From Lewinella sp050633125 (GTDB lineage: Bacteria; Bacteroidota; Bacteroidia; Chitinophagales; Saprospiraceae), in assembly GCF_050633125.1 (NCBI RefSeq), contig NZ_JBOEFX010000047.1, positions 8,984-72,983 on the forward strand: a DNA stretch of 64,000 nucleotides, in the 5' to 3' direction. The notes under the pieces were generated by a model. That model was given only the letters and a program-made list of their open reading frames with translations, searched no databases and was not told the origin of the DNA. This document shows, in pieces, positions 17,401 to 26,721 of the stretch (position 1 is the stretch's first letter; each line of letters begins with the position of its first letter). A program made the position numbers and the translations under genes.

Positions 17401-17426
17401 GCGCAATATATTGTTACAAATGTAAT

Positions 17427-18944
17427 TTATTCTTGCGGGATTTTGGTGCGTAGAATGCTATAGCAGACTTCTACTCCCCGGAAATAATTGCTGAGCATTA
17501 AATTTTCATCAGGGCTGTGTTGGTTGTTATCAGGATTAACCAAGGGGACGATCACTGCGGGCACTCCCAATGTTTCCACAAAAGGAGCTATTGGAATTGA
17601 GCCACCATGGGTACGGATTTTAACGATATCCTCTTGTAAAACATCCACCATTGCGCCTTCCAGCCATGCTCCCGTAGGAGCATGGAGTGGCGTACGGAAA
17701 GCGCCATAAGCAACCTTGTATCCAAAGGATGCTATCCGCGGGTACTGATCGCGCTCGGCGGCAGTAGGCTCTCGTCCATCCGTGATCAGGTAATATCCCT
17801 GGGCTTTGATGTGGGCTTGTAACAGGTCCATCAACCGCTCCGCTTTACTTTCTTTTACCAAACGGATATCAAGGTTGGCTACTGCATTTGCTGGAATGAT
17901 CGTACGTGCAGCAGCCCCCACCCAGCCGGCGGAAATGCCTCGAATATTTAAACTAGGGTACTGAATTGCCTCCTGCAAGCTGTTCCCAACGCCGTCTGGG
18001 GCAGCAAAACCAAGCTTATGGTTGATCTCCGTTAGGTCATCAGGTACTTGTGCCAGTGTTTGGAGGGTCTTTTTATCGAGGGTAATTCCATCATACCAAT
18101 AGGGGATTGTCACCAGCCCTGCGTCGTTTTTCATCGATGCTAGCAGCTGCGCTAAACGCAGGGCGGGGTTGGGGGCATAATTGCCATAGTGGCCGCTATG
18201 TAGTGGCACCTTTGGCCCGTATACCGTGATACGCGCCGTGGCGATGCCTCGGGCACCAAAAACCAAGGTGGGGCGGTTAGAAATGTGCGGCGGGCCATCC
18301 AAAATCACAAAATGATCAGCCGACAATACTTCCCGATAAGCTTCTACGACCGGCGGAAGGTTGGGTGAGCCAAGTTCTTCCTCTGTATCCATAATTACTT
18401 TGATGTTAAACGCCGGTTCTTCGCCTTGCTGTTGCAAGTGATCCCAAGCCGCCAAAAGCATGGCAATTGGCCCTTTGGCGTCCGAAGCTGCACGCGAAAA
18501 GATCCGGTAGCTGCGGTCTACGGCACGCCAATCCTGTGGCAGTTCTCCTAGAAAAGTGTAACCTTCCGTAGTGGGCTTGCCCAGCATCGGGGTATATGGC
18601 TCGCCAGACGCCCACTTGGCAGGGTCTACGGGTTGTCCGTCAATCTGCACGTAAAACAATACTGTTGGCAGGTCTTCTTTTACCATGTATTCGGCCAATA
18701 AAACCTCTATCCCTGCGGTAGGCAAGCGCTTCACGACAAAATCTCGCTGTCCAAACTGCGCTTCGCACCACTGAATATTGGGCTCCAATTCTGCAGGGTT
18801 ATTGGCATCGCAAGGGAGGCTCAAAAAATCGCAGTATGCTGGAAGCATTGCAGCAGCAGCAGCTTCGGTTTGGTGTTTCTCTTGGGCCGATAATAGAGAG
18901 GTGGCTAATACTAAAATAGTTAGAAGGAGTAGGGTGCGGGGCAT
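17427..18944 (-). CDS. M20/M25/M40 family metallopeptidase, exported, with altered first metal ligand
   Basis: A 505-residue protein with a signal peptide (MPRTLLLLTILVLATSLLSAQ). It has the M20 layout: DTEEELGSPNLPP for the bridging acid and base, LDGPPHISNRPTL, LHSGHYGNYAPNPALRLA in the lid, and a late QHSPDENLML. The first motif, usually H-x-D in GH(F/Y)DGQPVD, reads YVQIDGQPVD, so the metal-binding His is Gln. This may change or abolish hydrolysis. The ATG at 18944 gives the signal peptide; a 23-residue upstream extension to 19013 looks non-coding. Confidence 0.85.
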   Translation of the reverse strand: MPRTLLLLTILVLATSLLSAQEKHQTEAAAAAMLPAYCDFLSLPCDANNPAELEPNIQWCEAQFGQRDFVVKRLPTAGIEVLLAEYMVKEDLPTVLFYVQIDGQPVDPAKWASGEPYTPMLGKPTTEGYTFLGELPQDWRAVDRSYRIFSRAASDAKGPIAMLLAAWDHLQQQGEEPAFNIKVIMDTEEELGSPNLPPVVEAYREVLSADHFVILDGPPHISNRPTLVFGARGIATARITVYGPKVPLHSGHYGNYAPNPALRLAQLLASMKNDAGLVTIPYWYDGITLDKKTLQTLAQVPDDLTEINHKLGFAAPDGVGNSLQEAIQYPSLNIRGISAGWVGAAARTIIPANAVANLDIRLVKESKAERLMDLLQAHIKAQGYYLITDGREPTAAERDQYPRIASFGYKVAYGAFRTPLHAPTGAWLEGAMVDVLQEDIVKIRTHGGSIPIAPFVETLGVPAVIVPLVNPDNNQHSPDENLMLSNYFRGVEVCYSILRTKIPQE

Positions 18945-19108
18945 AGATGGATGGTTAAATGGTTTGTTTGTTAGATGGTGATTTGGTTTTTGTGGTATCA
19001 ATTGCTTCGGCAATTTGTCCTTTTCATCTTCCTTTTGAGAAGATTGGGCTGTTTAATTCAACAATATACGGAAAACGGAATTTTGTGATAGTGGAGGCGA
19101 GATGGGAG

Positions 19109-19215
19109 TTACTCGACCTCCAAAACATAAGGATCCGTAGGCAGAAAATCATTCCTTTCACCAGTTAAGTGGTTAAAATAGATACCTGAGAATTCCAACG
19201 TATTGCGATGAACTT
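19109..19215 (-). pseudogene. Out-of-frame tail of the GldM-like lipoprotein gene
   Basis: Just past the stop at 19216 a different minus frame stays coding-like to a TAA at 19109. It reads SLLKVHRNTLEFSGIYFN then HLTGERNDFLPTDPYVLEVE. This matches the last strands of a GldM-type Ig-like domain (G-x-Y-x-x-x-x-x-x-TGE...Y-x-(V/L)) and the end of the neighbouring paralogue. Adding one base near 19251-19258 joins it to the upstream frame as GFFE-DGLYIAYPD. Either a sequencing error or a real frameshift. Confidence 0.6.
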
Positions 19216-19734
19216 TCAATAAACTATCAGGATAAGCGATATAGAGACCATCTCAAAGAACCCTCTATTTGTCTCAGGAATAAAGGAAACAGCCTCAGCA
19301 AGGCTATTGCAATAAGCTTTGATCCTATTTTCTCTTAAAAAGAGAATGGAATCATTGGTAAGCAATAGTTTTTCAAAGTCATTTAAAACTGAATAGTGAA
19401 AATCAATCAACGAGTGGCTTGGTTTTTCCATACTTTGATCCTGCTGACCTAATGCTACATCTGAATTTTCTTTCAACTCATTTCTTATGGAATCGATATC
19501 TCTCCTAAAATCTTCCATAAACTCGCCAATAGGTTTGTATTTCTTTTGGGATTCAGCATAGAGAAGATCCTGTGCACTGCTGTACAATAAATCGTTGTCT
19601 TCTTCAAGCTGTAAGGCGGCGTGGTGCTGACTTTCTAAAATGCTATTCAGTAAGTCTGTATCAACCCTGTCTCTCTGGCACGATGACACCAACAGAAGTG
19701 CAATACCTATCCATAGGATGAAGGTTGTTTTCAT
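19216..19734 (-). CDS. Lipoprotein, GldM-like paralogue, frameshifted near its 3' end
   Basis: A 172-residue frame with a lipobox (LLVSSCQRD) and a helical region. Its segment SQHHAALQLEEDNDLLYSS...KKYKPIGEFMEDFRRDIDSIR parallels the next gene upstream (TLETLERVNEKL...KRKYRPIEPVMDSIILFTRK), so the two are tandem paralogues 15 bases apart. The last residues (MVSISLILIVY) are out of register, and the natural continuation lies in another frame down to 19109. The intact protein would have about 208 residues with a short Ig-like end. It is periplasmic or outer-membrane anchored. The GldM relation is inferred from layout. Confidence 0.6.
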   Translation of the reverse strand: MKTTFILWIGIALLLVSSCQRDRVDTDLLNSILESQHHAALQLEEDNDLLYSSAQDLLYAESQKKYKPIGEFMEDFRRDIDSIRNELKENSDVALGQQDQSMEKPSHSLIDFHYSVLNDFEKLLLTNDSILFLRENRIKAYCNSLAEAVSFIPETNRGFFEMVSISLILIVY

Positions 19735-19749
19735 GGGGCTTCGTTTTTA

Positions 19750-20664
19750 CTAATCGACAATAATGGAATAAGGAAAATCCTCTATCAATACCTGAATCTC
19801 TCCTGTCACAGGGTCTTTCAATTTTCCTGTGATGTGGATCGTTTTCTCATCCTTATAGATTGGGGCTGAAGTGTAATAGGCATAGCAACCCTTGACAGGT
19901 TTTAGTTCTTGGCCATCTACATAAATATGGAGATTGAAGCGCGAGTTTTCTGAACACAATTCGGCAAAATCTATTACGGCATTGTACGGACGACCCTTTA
20001 CCGTTTTATTTTGTTGAGGAATCACTTGCGGAAAAAGATAGAACCCCCAACCAGATGAGCCCCCTGCAAATTGTGCCAAAAGGTAGATCAACGAAGTTTC
20101 TCTATGTATCAAATCTGTCTTTGTTTTAGCCAACAGCTGCTGTAAATCCGCATCTGTTAGCTTCAAGTACCCCTTATTAATCCAAAGAGAATCAACATCC
20201 AAAACATTGTCAGACATCCATTGAAGATATTTTTCAGCATCTTCCTTTCTAAGTCCAATGCTATCCCCTTGCTCCTGTAAATACTGCTGATAATCATGTT
20301 TGATACGCAAACTTGTAGTGGTTAGTATCTGCGCTAAAAAAGAAAGTCCCTCTAATTGCTTTTCTTTCGAAAAATCCTCCTCATACCTCATGGTAAAGTC
20401 ACAAACACCAACAGCGCTTATTGCTTTCCTAGTGAATAGTATTATACTATCCATTACAGGTTCAATAGGTCGGTATTTCCTTTTTGAATCATCTTGTAAA
20501 ATACTTGATGTTCTCCTATAGTTGTCCTCGGTAACTTCTCGTAACTTCTCATTTACCCGTTCCAAGGTCTCTAAAGTAGATTGGTGTAGTTCTTGTTCTT
20601 TCTCACCCGCACAAGCACAGCACAGCCAGGGCAGTACAGCTGCCATTAATAGATAGCGCATCAT
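19750..20664 (-). CDS. GldM-like lipoprotein
   Basis: A 304-residue lipoprotein (lipobox LCCACAGE near 14-21). After the anchor comes an alpha-helical part (about 25-200, ending TKTDLIHRETSLIYLLAQFAG), then one Ig-like beta domain (about 215-304) with VKGRPYNAVIDFAELCSEN, VDGQELKPVKGCY and KDPVTGEIQVLIEDFPYSI. This order (helical stalk ending L-x-x-x-x-x-D-x-x-x-x-E, then G-x-x-Y/V...I...V-x-G...TGE...Y) resembles the first two domains of GldM, the periplasmic T9SS/gliding motor shaft. However the inner-membrane helix is replaced by a lipid anchor and the distal Ig domains are missing. The role is unknown. Confidence 0.6.
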   Translation of the reverse strand: MMRYLLMAAVLPWLCCACAGEKEQELHQSTLETLERVNEKLREVTEDNYRRTSSILQDDSKRKYRPIEPVMDSIILFTRKAISAVGVCDFTMRYEEDFSKEKQLEGLSFLAQILTTTSLRIKHDYQQYLQEQGDSIGLRKEDAEKYLQWMSDNVLDVDSLWINKGYLKLTDADLQQLLAKTKTDLIHRETSLIYLLAQFAGGSSGWGFYLFPQVIPQQNKTVKGRPYNAVIDFAELCSENSRFNLHIYVDGQELKPVKGCYAYYTSAPIYKDEKTIHITGKLKDPVTGEIQVLIEDFPYSIIVD

Positions 20665-20783
20665 AAATGATTGGTATTTTATAGGTTAAAACACCACCCT
20701 CATCAATGTTCCGGAAATTAAAGGAGTAGGATTATTAGCATAACGTAGTAGGGAGAAAAAGTAACAGTCTGGAGTGATTTCAC

Positions 20784-20821
20784 GGAGGCCTCGAGTCATT
20801 AAACTGCTACTCGAAACCTCC
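20784..20821 (-). terminator. Hairpin downstream of the giant T9SS gene
   Basis: Arms 20784-20796 and 20809-20821 pair as GGAGG/CCTCC and CGAGT/ACTCG around a 3x3 internal loop, 12 bases past the stop of the minus-strand gene. No T-run, so termination is tentative. Confidence 0.35.
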
Positions 20822-20832
20822 ATAAAACACAG

Positions 20833-23800
20833 TTATTTCCGTATTAATTTACCTGTGCCCAGCAAGTGCCCTTTCGCCCCAAGAAGCTGCAAACCATACC
20901 AACCTGGAGGTAGAAAGTGAACATCTAATTGCATCTTGCCTCCAGTCAGTGTAAACTGGGCTTGCTGCCGCCCCCAAGCATCAGTAACAACCAGGATGGC
21001 CCGCTCCGTAGCAGGAGACCATTCTACATTCAAGTGGCCTTCATTCGGATTGGGAAATAGTCGCCAGGTGGTTGCTGCTGACGGGACGGTCGTCCAATTA
21101 ATGAGGTCCACAAAATTGCGGCCGAGCGTATGGTAAACGGTATTGGTAATGATGGGATCATTAAAATCGAAATAGATAGCAGCCGTGTTTTCAATGCGCG
21201 TTTCTAAAGGAGCAGTAAGCAGAGGCTTTACCCGGTAAGAGACAAAACCTTGAGAACCATCGAGATTGGTGGTACTATCAGGCAGCAGTATATCATTGAA
21301 CACAAATGACAGCGTACGGGCGGTATCCAATTCCAATTCGTAGAGATGACTGCTAACTCCTGGCCGAAGCGTACGCATATCCAACCACGGGCTCAAGGTA
21401 TCTCGAATGACGACCGTAAATGCGGTATCAGTACCTGTGTTTTGGAAACGAATGGTGTATTCCAGGCTCCGCTCGGGTAAGACATAGTGTTCCGTAGCAT
21501 AACCCAGAGGTTCAGCTTGTTTGTCATTTGGATCATACGAAGCAGTGACCACGCGACAATCTTCGTCAACAAAAACATCTTCATCATCATTAGGAAACTG
21601 AGTTACGTACCCCACACTGTAGATGCCATCCTCATTGGTGCCGCAACCTTCCAGGACCACAGATGGGTTGGAAAACCCCGGATGAAAAGGCTCTTGCTCT
21701 GCTTCCAATAGGAAGGTATTCCCATTGGCGGGAAAACTTACGGTGGTGGTTTCGTCAGGGTTCAACGGAGGAATATCTTCTGGAACCTCCCAAAGCATTA
21801 CGCCATCCTGAATAACAATATAGCTACCTCCTGAACTGAGGGTCGCATCTCCTACGTTCCGTAAGGTAAAAACAACTTCTTCCGCATTGCACTCCCCACT
21901 AACCTGTAAACTTCCCCCTGACCATACTTCTGATGCTTGCGGACATGGGCCGTAAGGTAAACCAAGCGCCTGTACACAGAGGCTCCTCCCTACTATTGTA
22001 TCACAAGCAACCTCTACAAAAACAGTGAATTGCTGGTTTGCTCCTGGTGCAAGTGGTAATATTGGTGTAAAGAATAAGGTATCGCCTACGCTGCCCTGGT
22101 AAGTACCTGTAGTACCATTGAAAGTAAGTTCTGGGGGTAAAACCACGGTGAGTAAGCCATTAAACAGGGTGTCTGTGCCTACGTTTCCGTAGGCCAACGT
22201 GAGGGCTCTATCAGCTAAGCACGGCCTCAATATCCCTACATCTATGCTTACTTCAAGCAAAGGGCAATTATCTAAAGGCTGCGCTAATAAAACCTGGCTT
22301 AAGGTTTCACCATAACCAGAAAAGACGATGGTCTGCCCATTTTCCTCGCAAGCTCCCCAAGTTGGCGAGTTGGCTACCAAACGAACTTGATAAGTCCCTT
22401 GTGGAACAGCTATCTGGTAATTGCCCTGACTATTGGTGTACTGATACTGCAGGTAGTTTTCTCCAGTAACCTCCACCAACCAACCCACAAGCGGTGTTTC
22501 ACTCGCAAGACAATTTTCTGACCGATAGACCGTACCCTCGAGGATATTACATTCGTCGAGGATATCATTGATGATAATAGTACTTTCGCCAGTACAGCCA
22601 TTTTCAGCGTTTGTCGCCATAACGGTATATGTTCCGCCACTGAAAACCGAAATCTGCGAGCCGCTTTCGCCAGTTGACCAACTGTAGTCCATTCCTTCCA
22701 TGTCCGAGGTGACGGTTATAAAGACACCATCTTCATCACACAAGCTTCCTGTTCGGCTTAGTGATAAAACTGGCGCTGAGAAATCCCCCACAACGATAAT
22801 TTCCTGACTGGTAACGCAGCCGATTTCATCTTGTACCTCTAAAAGAAAGTTACCTACTCCTGAGGCAATAGCTTGAGGCGTGTTAGCAAAAACCACCCCA
22901 TTTTGAGACCAGGTATAAGTGAGAATTCCTATCCCACCACTGGCCGTGCAGCTCAAAAGCCCTACTGGGTTGGCACAATTAAGGACAACCGGCTCGCAGT
23001 TTTCAATAATAATCTCACTCCAAAACACGGTGTCTATCTTTCCACGACGAAGACAATTATCCATTAGGTCAATTCCTCCGTTCCCATCGTCTGGCCCTGC
23101 CAGCAAACGAAGATAATAGGGGCGATTAGGTTCAATGCCTCCCAGAGGAGTGAGCGTATTGGACGTAGTAAAAGCGAGATAATCACCGGGCAAAGCATTA
23201 ACATCAGCATACAGCGCGACTCCCCTAATATAACCGATAGGTAAATCAGCATCACTGTTCAATATCCAGTCTAATGGTTCTTCGGTGCAAAGTGTGTCGG
23301 CAAACAAGGTCAATGTACCTACTTGCACAGGGCAAGGCAGCCACGCATCGCCATCGTCTTCATCATCAGGATCGTCAGCGAAGTAGCCGTCTGCGTCGGT
23401 ATCTACGCCATTGGCAGGAGTCGAGTCACTGTCTTCTTCGTTCACGGCAACAACTTCGGCAAGGAAAAGTGAATCACCGTTGGCTTCCATGCGCAGGCTG
23501 AGGGTGAGGGTAGTATCTTCTTCACAAATGAGTTGATCTACTTGCCATTCGCCAGTAACAGGATTATAGTTGCCATTACTTCCGAGATAAGTATAACCAA
23601 CAGGCACAGGGGCCGCGACCGCAATACCCGTAGCGGTGCGTAAGTCGTTATTAGCTAAGCGGAGATGCAGGTCAAATATTTCACCTGCCTGGGGTTCCGT
23701 ATTTGGCGTTTCCGAAATTTGCAGTGACAAATCCGTACGGCAATCTTGCGCCAAAGGCTGGAAATCGACTTCCGTAAAACAGGATGGATCAGTCAAATCT

Positions 23801-26472
23801 TCGAATCGCAGGACTACTGGTTTTGTATTGATATCTAAAGAGAGCGTCCTACTACCATAAGGCAGGTAGTCCGTGATAACTTCCTCGTCTTGGTACAATT
23901 GATAGCGCTCCGGCCCAGCATTGTCCGGAATTTTATTCACCGTTACCGAAAAATCAAAACTTGACCCTCCCGAAGAGCAATCTATCCAATTGGGCAAACT
24001 ACCAGGGGTGATATCCACGTACATTTCGCAATCGCAGTTTACTGGTTCAGGAGGTATGTAAGTGTAGATGTAGTTGCAAAGAGGCTCCATGACGTCTTGA
24101 ATCGTCCACTGGATGGTATTCTTGGCCAACGTTTCGTCGTAAAGCGGAAATGGGCCAGCCAATGTTTCCACACCATAGTTACCCGAAAACACGACCGTAC
24201 CGTTTTCATCAAGTGCTTGCCAAATGGCACCTACTGCATCTGGATTTTCTACCACCAACGAGAAAGAAAATTCGTCGTCAGAACATTGGTTGGGTGTACC
24301 GTTGTCATTATTCGAAACAAAGGGTGTAGCTATAGCAATAGGACATGTACATTGTATTACGGCAGCATTCGTAACCACCTCAACAGGCATCAAATCACCA
24401 TTGACAAACTCAATTGATGTAGGAGCACCAGAAACAATTACGCTTGCTGGGGAAACGTTAGATCCTATCCTAGAAAAACACAATACAGCAAGCGTATCTC
24501 CCGCTGACAAATCTGCACCCTCCCAAAAAGGGTCGTTCCAGTTAACGGTAATATTACCAGGGTTAGGATTACTAAAAGAAGCCGATGTAAAGCCTATCAA
24601 TGCGGGATTATGGTCATTACTCCCCATGAACAAAAGTGCTGCTGGATCATAATTTACACTAAATTGAAATCCTAAAATATCATCAAACCCATCTACTACA
24701 AAAGGAGTGCATAATGGCTCAGAAGTACAGGCATTAACATCCCCGAGGCTTAGGGTCAAAGTATTTGGAGTTGCTATACAATCTGCCAGTGGATTATTTA
24801 CAGCAATGGTCGACTGACAATTACTGTTTTCAACATCATCGAATGCTAAATTAATCTGCGCTGGAGTCATTCCCGAATAAGGGCCGAGATCGGTTATGGA
24901 ACCATAGTTACCCGAATAAGTATTCCCTAGATTATCCTGAAGGCTCCATCCTTCTGTTCCCTCATTGGTCCCTGTAACAATGACTTGGATCGTGAAAAAA
25001 TCATCTATACAAGTTGTAGGTGTACCATTATCGTAAACCGTCGTCATCCAATCAATAGATAGCTCGCAAAGCTCTCCCTCGCATGCCGAATCGACGGCGG
25101 GCAAAAGATAAGATTCCGAGCAGGAAACGCTCAGGTCTCGTACCATAATAACATGTTCTCCTCCATCGGCTGGTGCATCTACATAACCTACTTCGTCTCC
25201 AATGACCCACTGGTAAGCAAGGCTACCATCGATGAATACTTTATAAGTACCTCCAATAGGATTGATAAAATTGGCGGTAAAAGCGATGACATAAAAATCA
25301 TCTGTGCAATCTAATGGCGTACCATTATCATTGACTAAGCCGGGACTAAAGTCCAGCGCTGCTTCGCAGTTACAATTTAAAGGAAGAGGAGGTTCGTAGG
25401 AATAGGCCAAAAAACAATTACTGTCATTGGCATCATAAATAGTTAGTGCAATCGGTGATAGTTCCAATGTATTAGAAAATAAGGAAAAGGGGCCTATTTC
25501 GGTTGCTACGCCATAAGTTCCTGTAAACAAAAGGGTACCATTTTCATCTTCCGCAAACCAAATGCCCGTAGGATCCTGACTGTTATTGACCGTGATTAAC
25601 AAGGAAAATTCGTCGTCAGAACATTCGGTGGGCGTGCCGTTGTCATCAAAAGGCAATAGCTCTTGGCTAAAGGTGAGTTCGCACGGGCAAGATACACTAC
25701 CAGTATTCAAGATGAACGGTAAATCTTCTTGTACTCCACCACTAATCACTTCCGTGGGAGTAGGGCTATTCCTGTAACTGAGGCTGGTAAGGTAACTGGT
25801 GGCCACAACTGGCGTAAAACACAACTCTAGCAAAGCTTCCTCTTCTGGAACACTGACGCCTTGCGCAAAGGGATCGTTCCAGGTAAGTGTTAGATTTCCC
25901 GGGCTTGGGTTACCAATCGAAGCTGCCGTAAAGCCCACCATCACTGGGTTAAAGTTGGTGCTCCCCGTAAACGTGAGTAGCTCGGGATCATAACTAACAC
26001 TGGTTTGTAGGCCAAGGATATTATTAAAATTACTCGCTTGTACTGCTACGCAGATGTTCTCTGTACCGCAAGCATTGGTGTCGTTAAAAAAGAACGTTAC
26101 GGGATCAAAAGGGCAATTGGTGTACACGATAGGCAAGTCGTATACGACAAGGCAAGCATCATCGTCAAGGCTACGCATGGTCAGGCTATGCCCCACGCTA
26201 TCAGCGGGAATGGGTAGGGTACCGCCACCATCGCCAAAAACACCCACAAATACCTGTTCGTTATCTAAGAGCATTTCGTAGTCACCGCTGATTCCGGAAG
26301 AGTTGTCAGAAAACGTGAGGCTGGAAAAATTATCACTACAATCTTCTGGGGTGTCATTGTCTTGTACGTAGCTAGAGAGGCTGTAGTAAAAGTCAACTAT
26401 TGCATCACATTGCCCAGAGGCAACATTTATTCCTATTAAAAAAGCTATTCCAAACGTAAAGATATACTTCAT
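20833..26472 (-). CDS. Giant modular secreted protein with cohesin-like and repeat domains and T9SS sorting domain
   Basis: 1879 residues with a signal peptide (MKYIFTFGIAFLIGINVASGQ). Modules seen: a repeated Cys-rich unit of about 100-110 residues (marked by NDNGTP-x-x-C-x-DD, ENG-x-x-x-F-x-G-x-YG, NC-x-CE) in at least four copies between 35 and 890; two cohesin-like domains (about 130-260 and 577-707, each with LG-(L/F)Q-x-S-V-(S/N)YDP and WNDPF); a DUF11-like segment near 911-980; a carboxypeptidase-regulatory-like fold near 1307-1367; a DUF7619-like block (SLEYTIRFQNTGTDTAF, about 1645-1782); and the C-terminal T9SS domain (FPNPNEGHLNVEW, about 1802-1879). Probably a surface adhesin or matrix protein. 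The upstream extension to 26499 is not used. Confidence 0.85.
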   Translation of the reverse strand: MKYIFTFGIAFLIGINVASGQCDAIVDFYYSLSSYVQDNDTPEDCSDNFSSLTFSDNSSGISGDYEMLLDNEQVFVGVFGDGGGTLPIPADSVGHSLTMRSLDDDACLVVYDLPIVYTNCPFDPVTFFFNDTNACGTENICVAVQASNFNNILGLQTSVSYDPELLTFTGSTNFNPVMVGFTAASIGNPSPGNLTLTWNDPFAQGVSVPEEEALLELCFTPVVATSYLTSLSYRNSPTPTEVISGGVQEDLPFILNTGSVSCPCELTFSQELLPFDDNGTPTECSDDEFSLLITVNNSQDPTGIWFAEDENGTLLFTGTYGVATEIGPFSLFSNTLELSPIALTIYDANDSNCFLAYSYEPPLPLNCNCEAALDFSPGLVNDNGTPLDCTDDFYVIAFTANFINPIGGTYKVFIDGSLAYQWVIGDEVGYVDAPADGGEHVIMVRDLSVSCSESYLLPAVDSACEGELCELSIDWMTTVYDNGTPTTCIDDFFTIQVIVTGTNEGTEGWSLQDNLGNTYSGNYGSITDLGPYSGMTPAQINLAFDDVENSNCQSTIAVNNPLADCIATPNTLTLSLGDVNACTSEPLCTPFVVDGFDDILGFQFSVNYDPAALLFMGSNDHNPALIGFTSASFSNPNPGNITVNWNDPFWEGADLSAGDTLAVLCFSRIGSNVSPASVIVSGAPTSIEFVNGDLMPVEVVTNAAVIQCTCPIAIATPFVSNNDNGTPNQCSDDEFSFSLVVENPDAVGAIWQALDENGTVVFSGNYGVETLAGPFPLYDETLAKNTIQWTIQDVMEPLCNYIYTYIPPEPVNCDCEMYVDITPGSLPNWIDCSSGGSSFDFSVTVNKIPDNAGPERYQLYQDEEVITDYLPYGSRTLSLDINTKPVVLRFEDLTDPSCFTEVDFQPLAQDCRTDLSLQISETPNTEPQAGEIFDLHLRLANNDLRTATGIAVAAPVPVGYTYLGSNGNYNPVTGEWQVDQLICEEDTTLTLSLRMEANGDSLFLAEVVAVNEEDSDSTPANGVDTDADGYFADDPDDEDDGDAWLPCPVQVGTLTLFADTLCTEEPLDWILNSDADLPIGYIRGVALYADVNALPGDYLAFTTSNTLTPLGGIEPNRPYYLRLLAGPDDGNGGIDLMDNCLRRGKIDTVFWSEIIIENCEPVVLNCANPVGLLSCTASGGIGILTYTWSQNGVVFANTPQAIASGVGNFLLEVQDEIGCVTSQEIIVVGDFSAPVLSLSRTGSLCDEDGVFITVTSDMEGMDYSWSTGESGSQISVFSGGTYTVMATNAENGCTGESTIIINDILDECNILEGTVYRSENCLASETPLVGWLVEVTGENYLQYQYTNSQGNYQIAVPQGTYQVRLVANSPTWGACEENGQTIVFSGYGETLSQVLLAQPLDNCPLLEVSIDVGILRPCLADRALTLAYGNVGTDTLFNGLLTVVLPPELTFNGTTGTYQGSVGDTLFFTPILPLAPGANQQFTVFVEVACDTIVGRSLCVQALGLPYGPCPQASEVWSGGSLQVSGECNAEEVVFTLRNVGDATLSSGGSYIVIQDGVMLWEVPEDIPPLNPDETTTVSFPANGNTFLLEAEQEPFHPGFSNPSVVLEGCGTNEDGIYSVGYVTQFPNDDEDVFVDEDCRVVTASYDPNDKQAEPLGYATEHYVLPERSLEYTIRFQNTGTDTAFTVVIRDTLSPWLDMRTLRPGVSSHLYELELDTARTLSFVFNDILLPDSTTNLDGSQGFVSYRVKPLLTAPLETRIENTAAIYFDFNDPIITNTVYHTLGRNFVDLINWTTVPSAATTWRLFPNPNEGHLNVEWSPATERAILVVTDAWGRQQAQFTLTGGKMQLDVHFLPPGWYGLQLLGAKGHLLGTGKLIRK

Positions 26473-26721
26473 GAGTATCGCGTTTTGTGGTAGAGCCAAA
26501 CCGAAAAATCAAGCTTGGGACTTACTGGGATTATTACACTTTCAAATATGCCTCAATCCACTAATACCAGCAAACGTATTTTTTTATATAAATTGAGGTT
26601 ATAAAAACACAACTAGTTCAAACAAGCTATTTTCATCATTATTTATAAATCATATTAAAAAATAAATAATTTAAAAATAATCCAACTTATCGCCAATCTC
26701 AACGAAGCAGAGCGGCGTCAA

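Noticed and set aside
20833..26472. CRISPR-like or tandem DNA repeats
   Set aside because: The repeated segments are parts of protein domains in a continuous frame, spaced hundreds of bases apart with no spacers.
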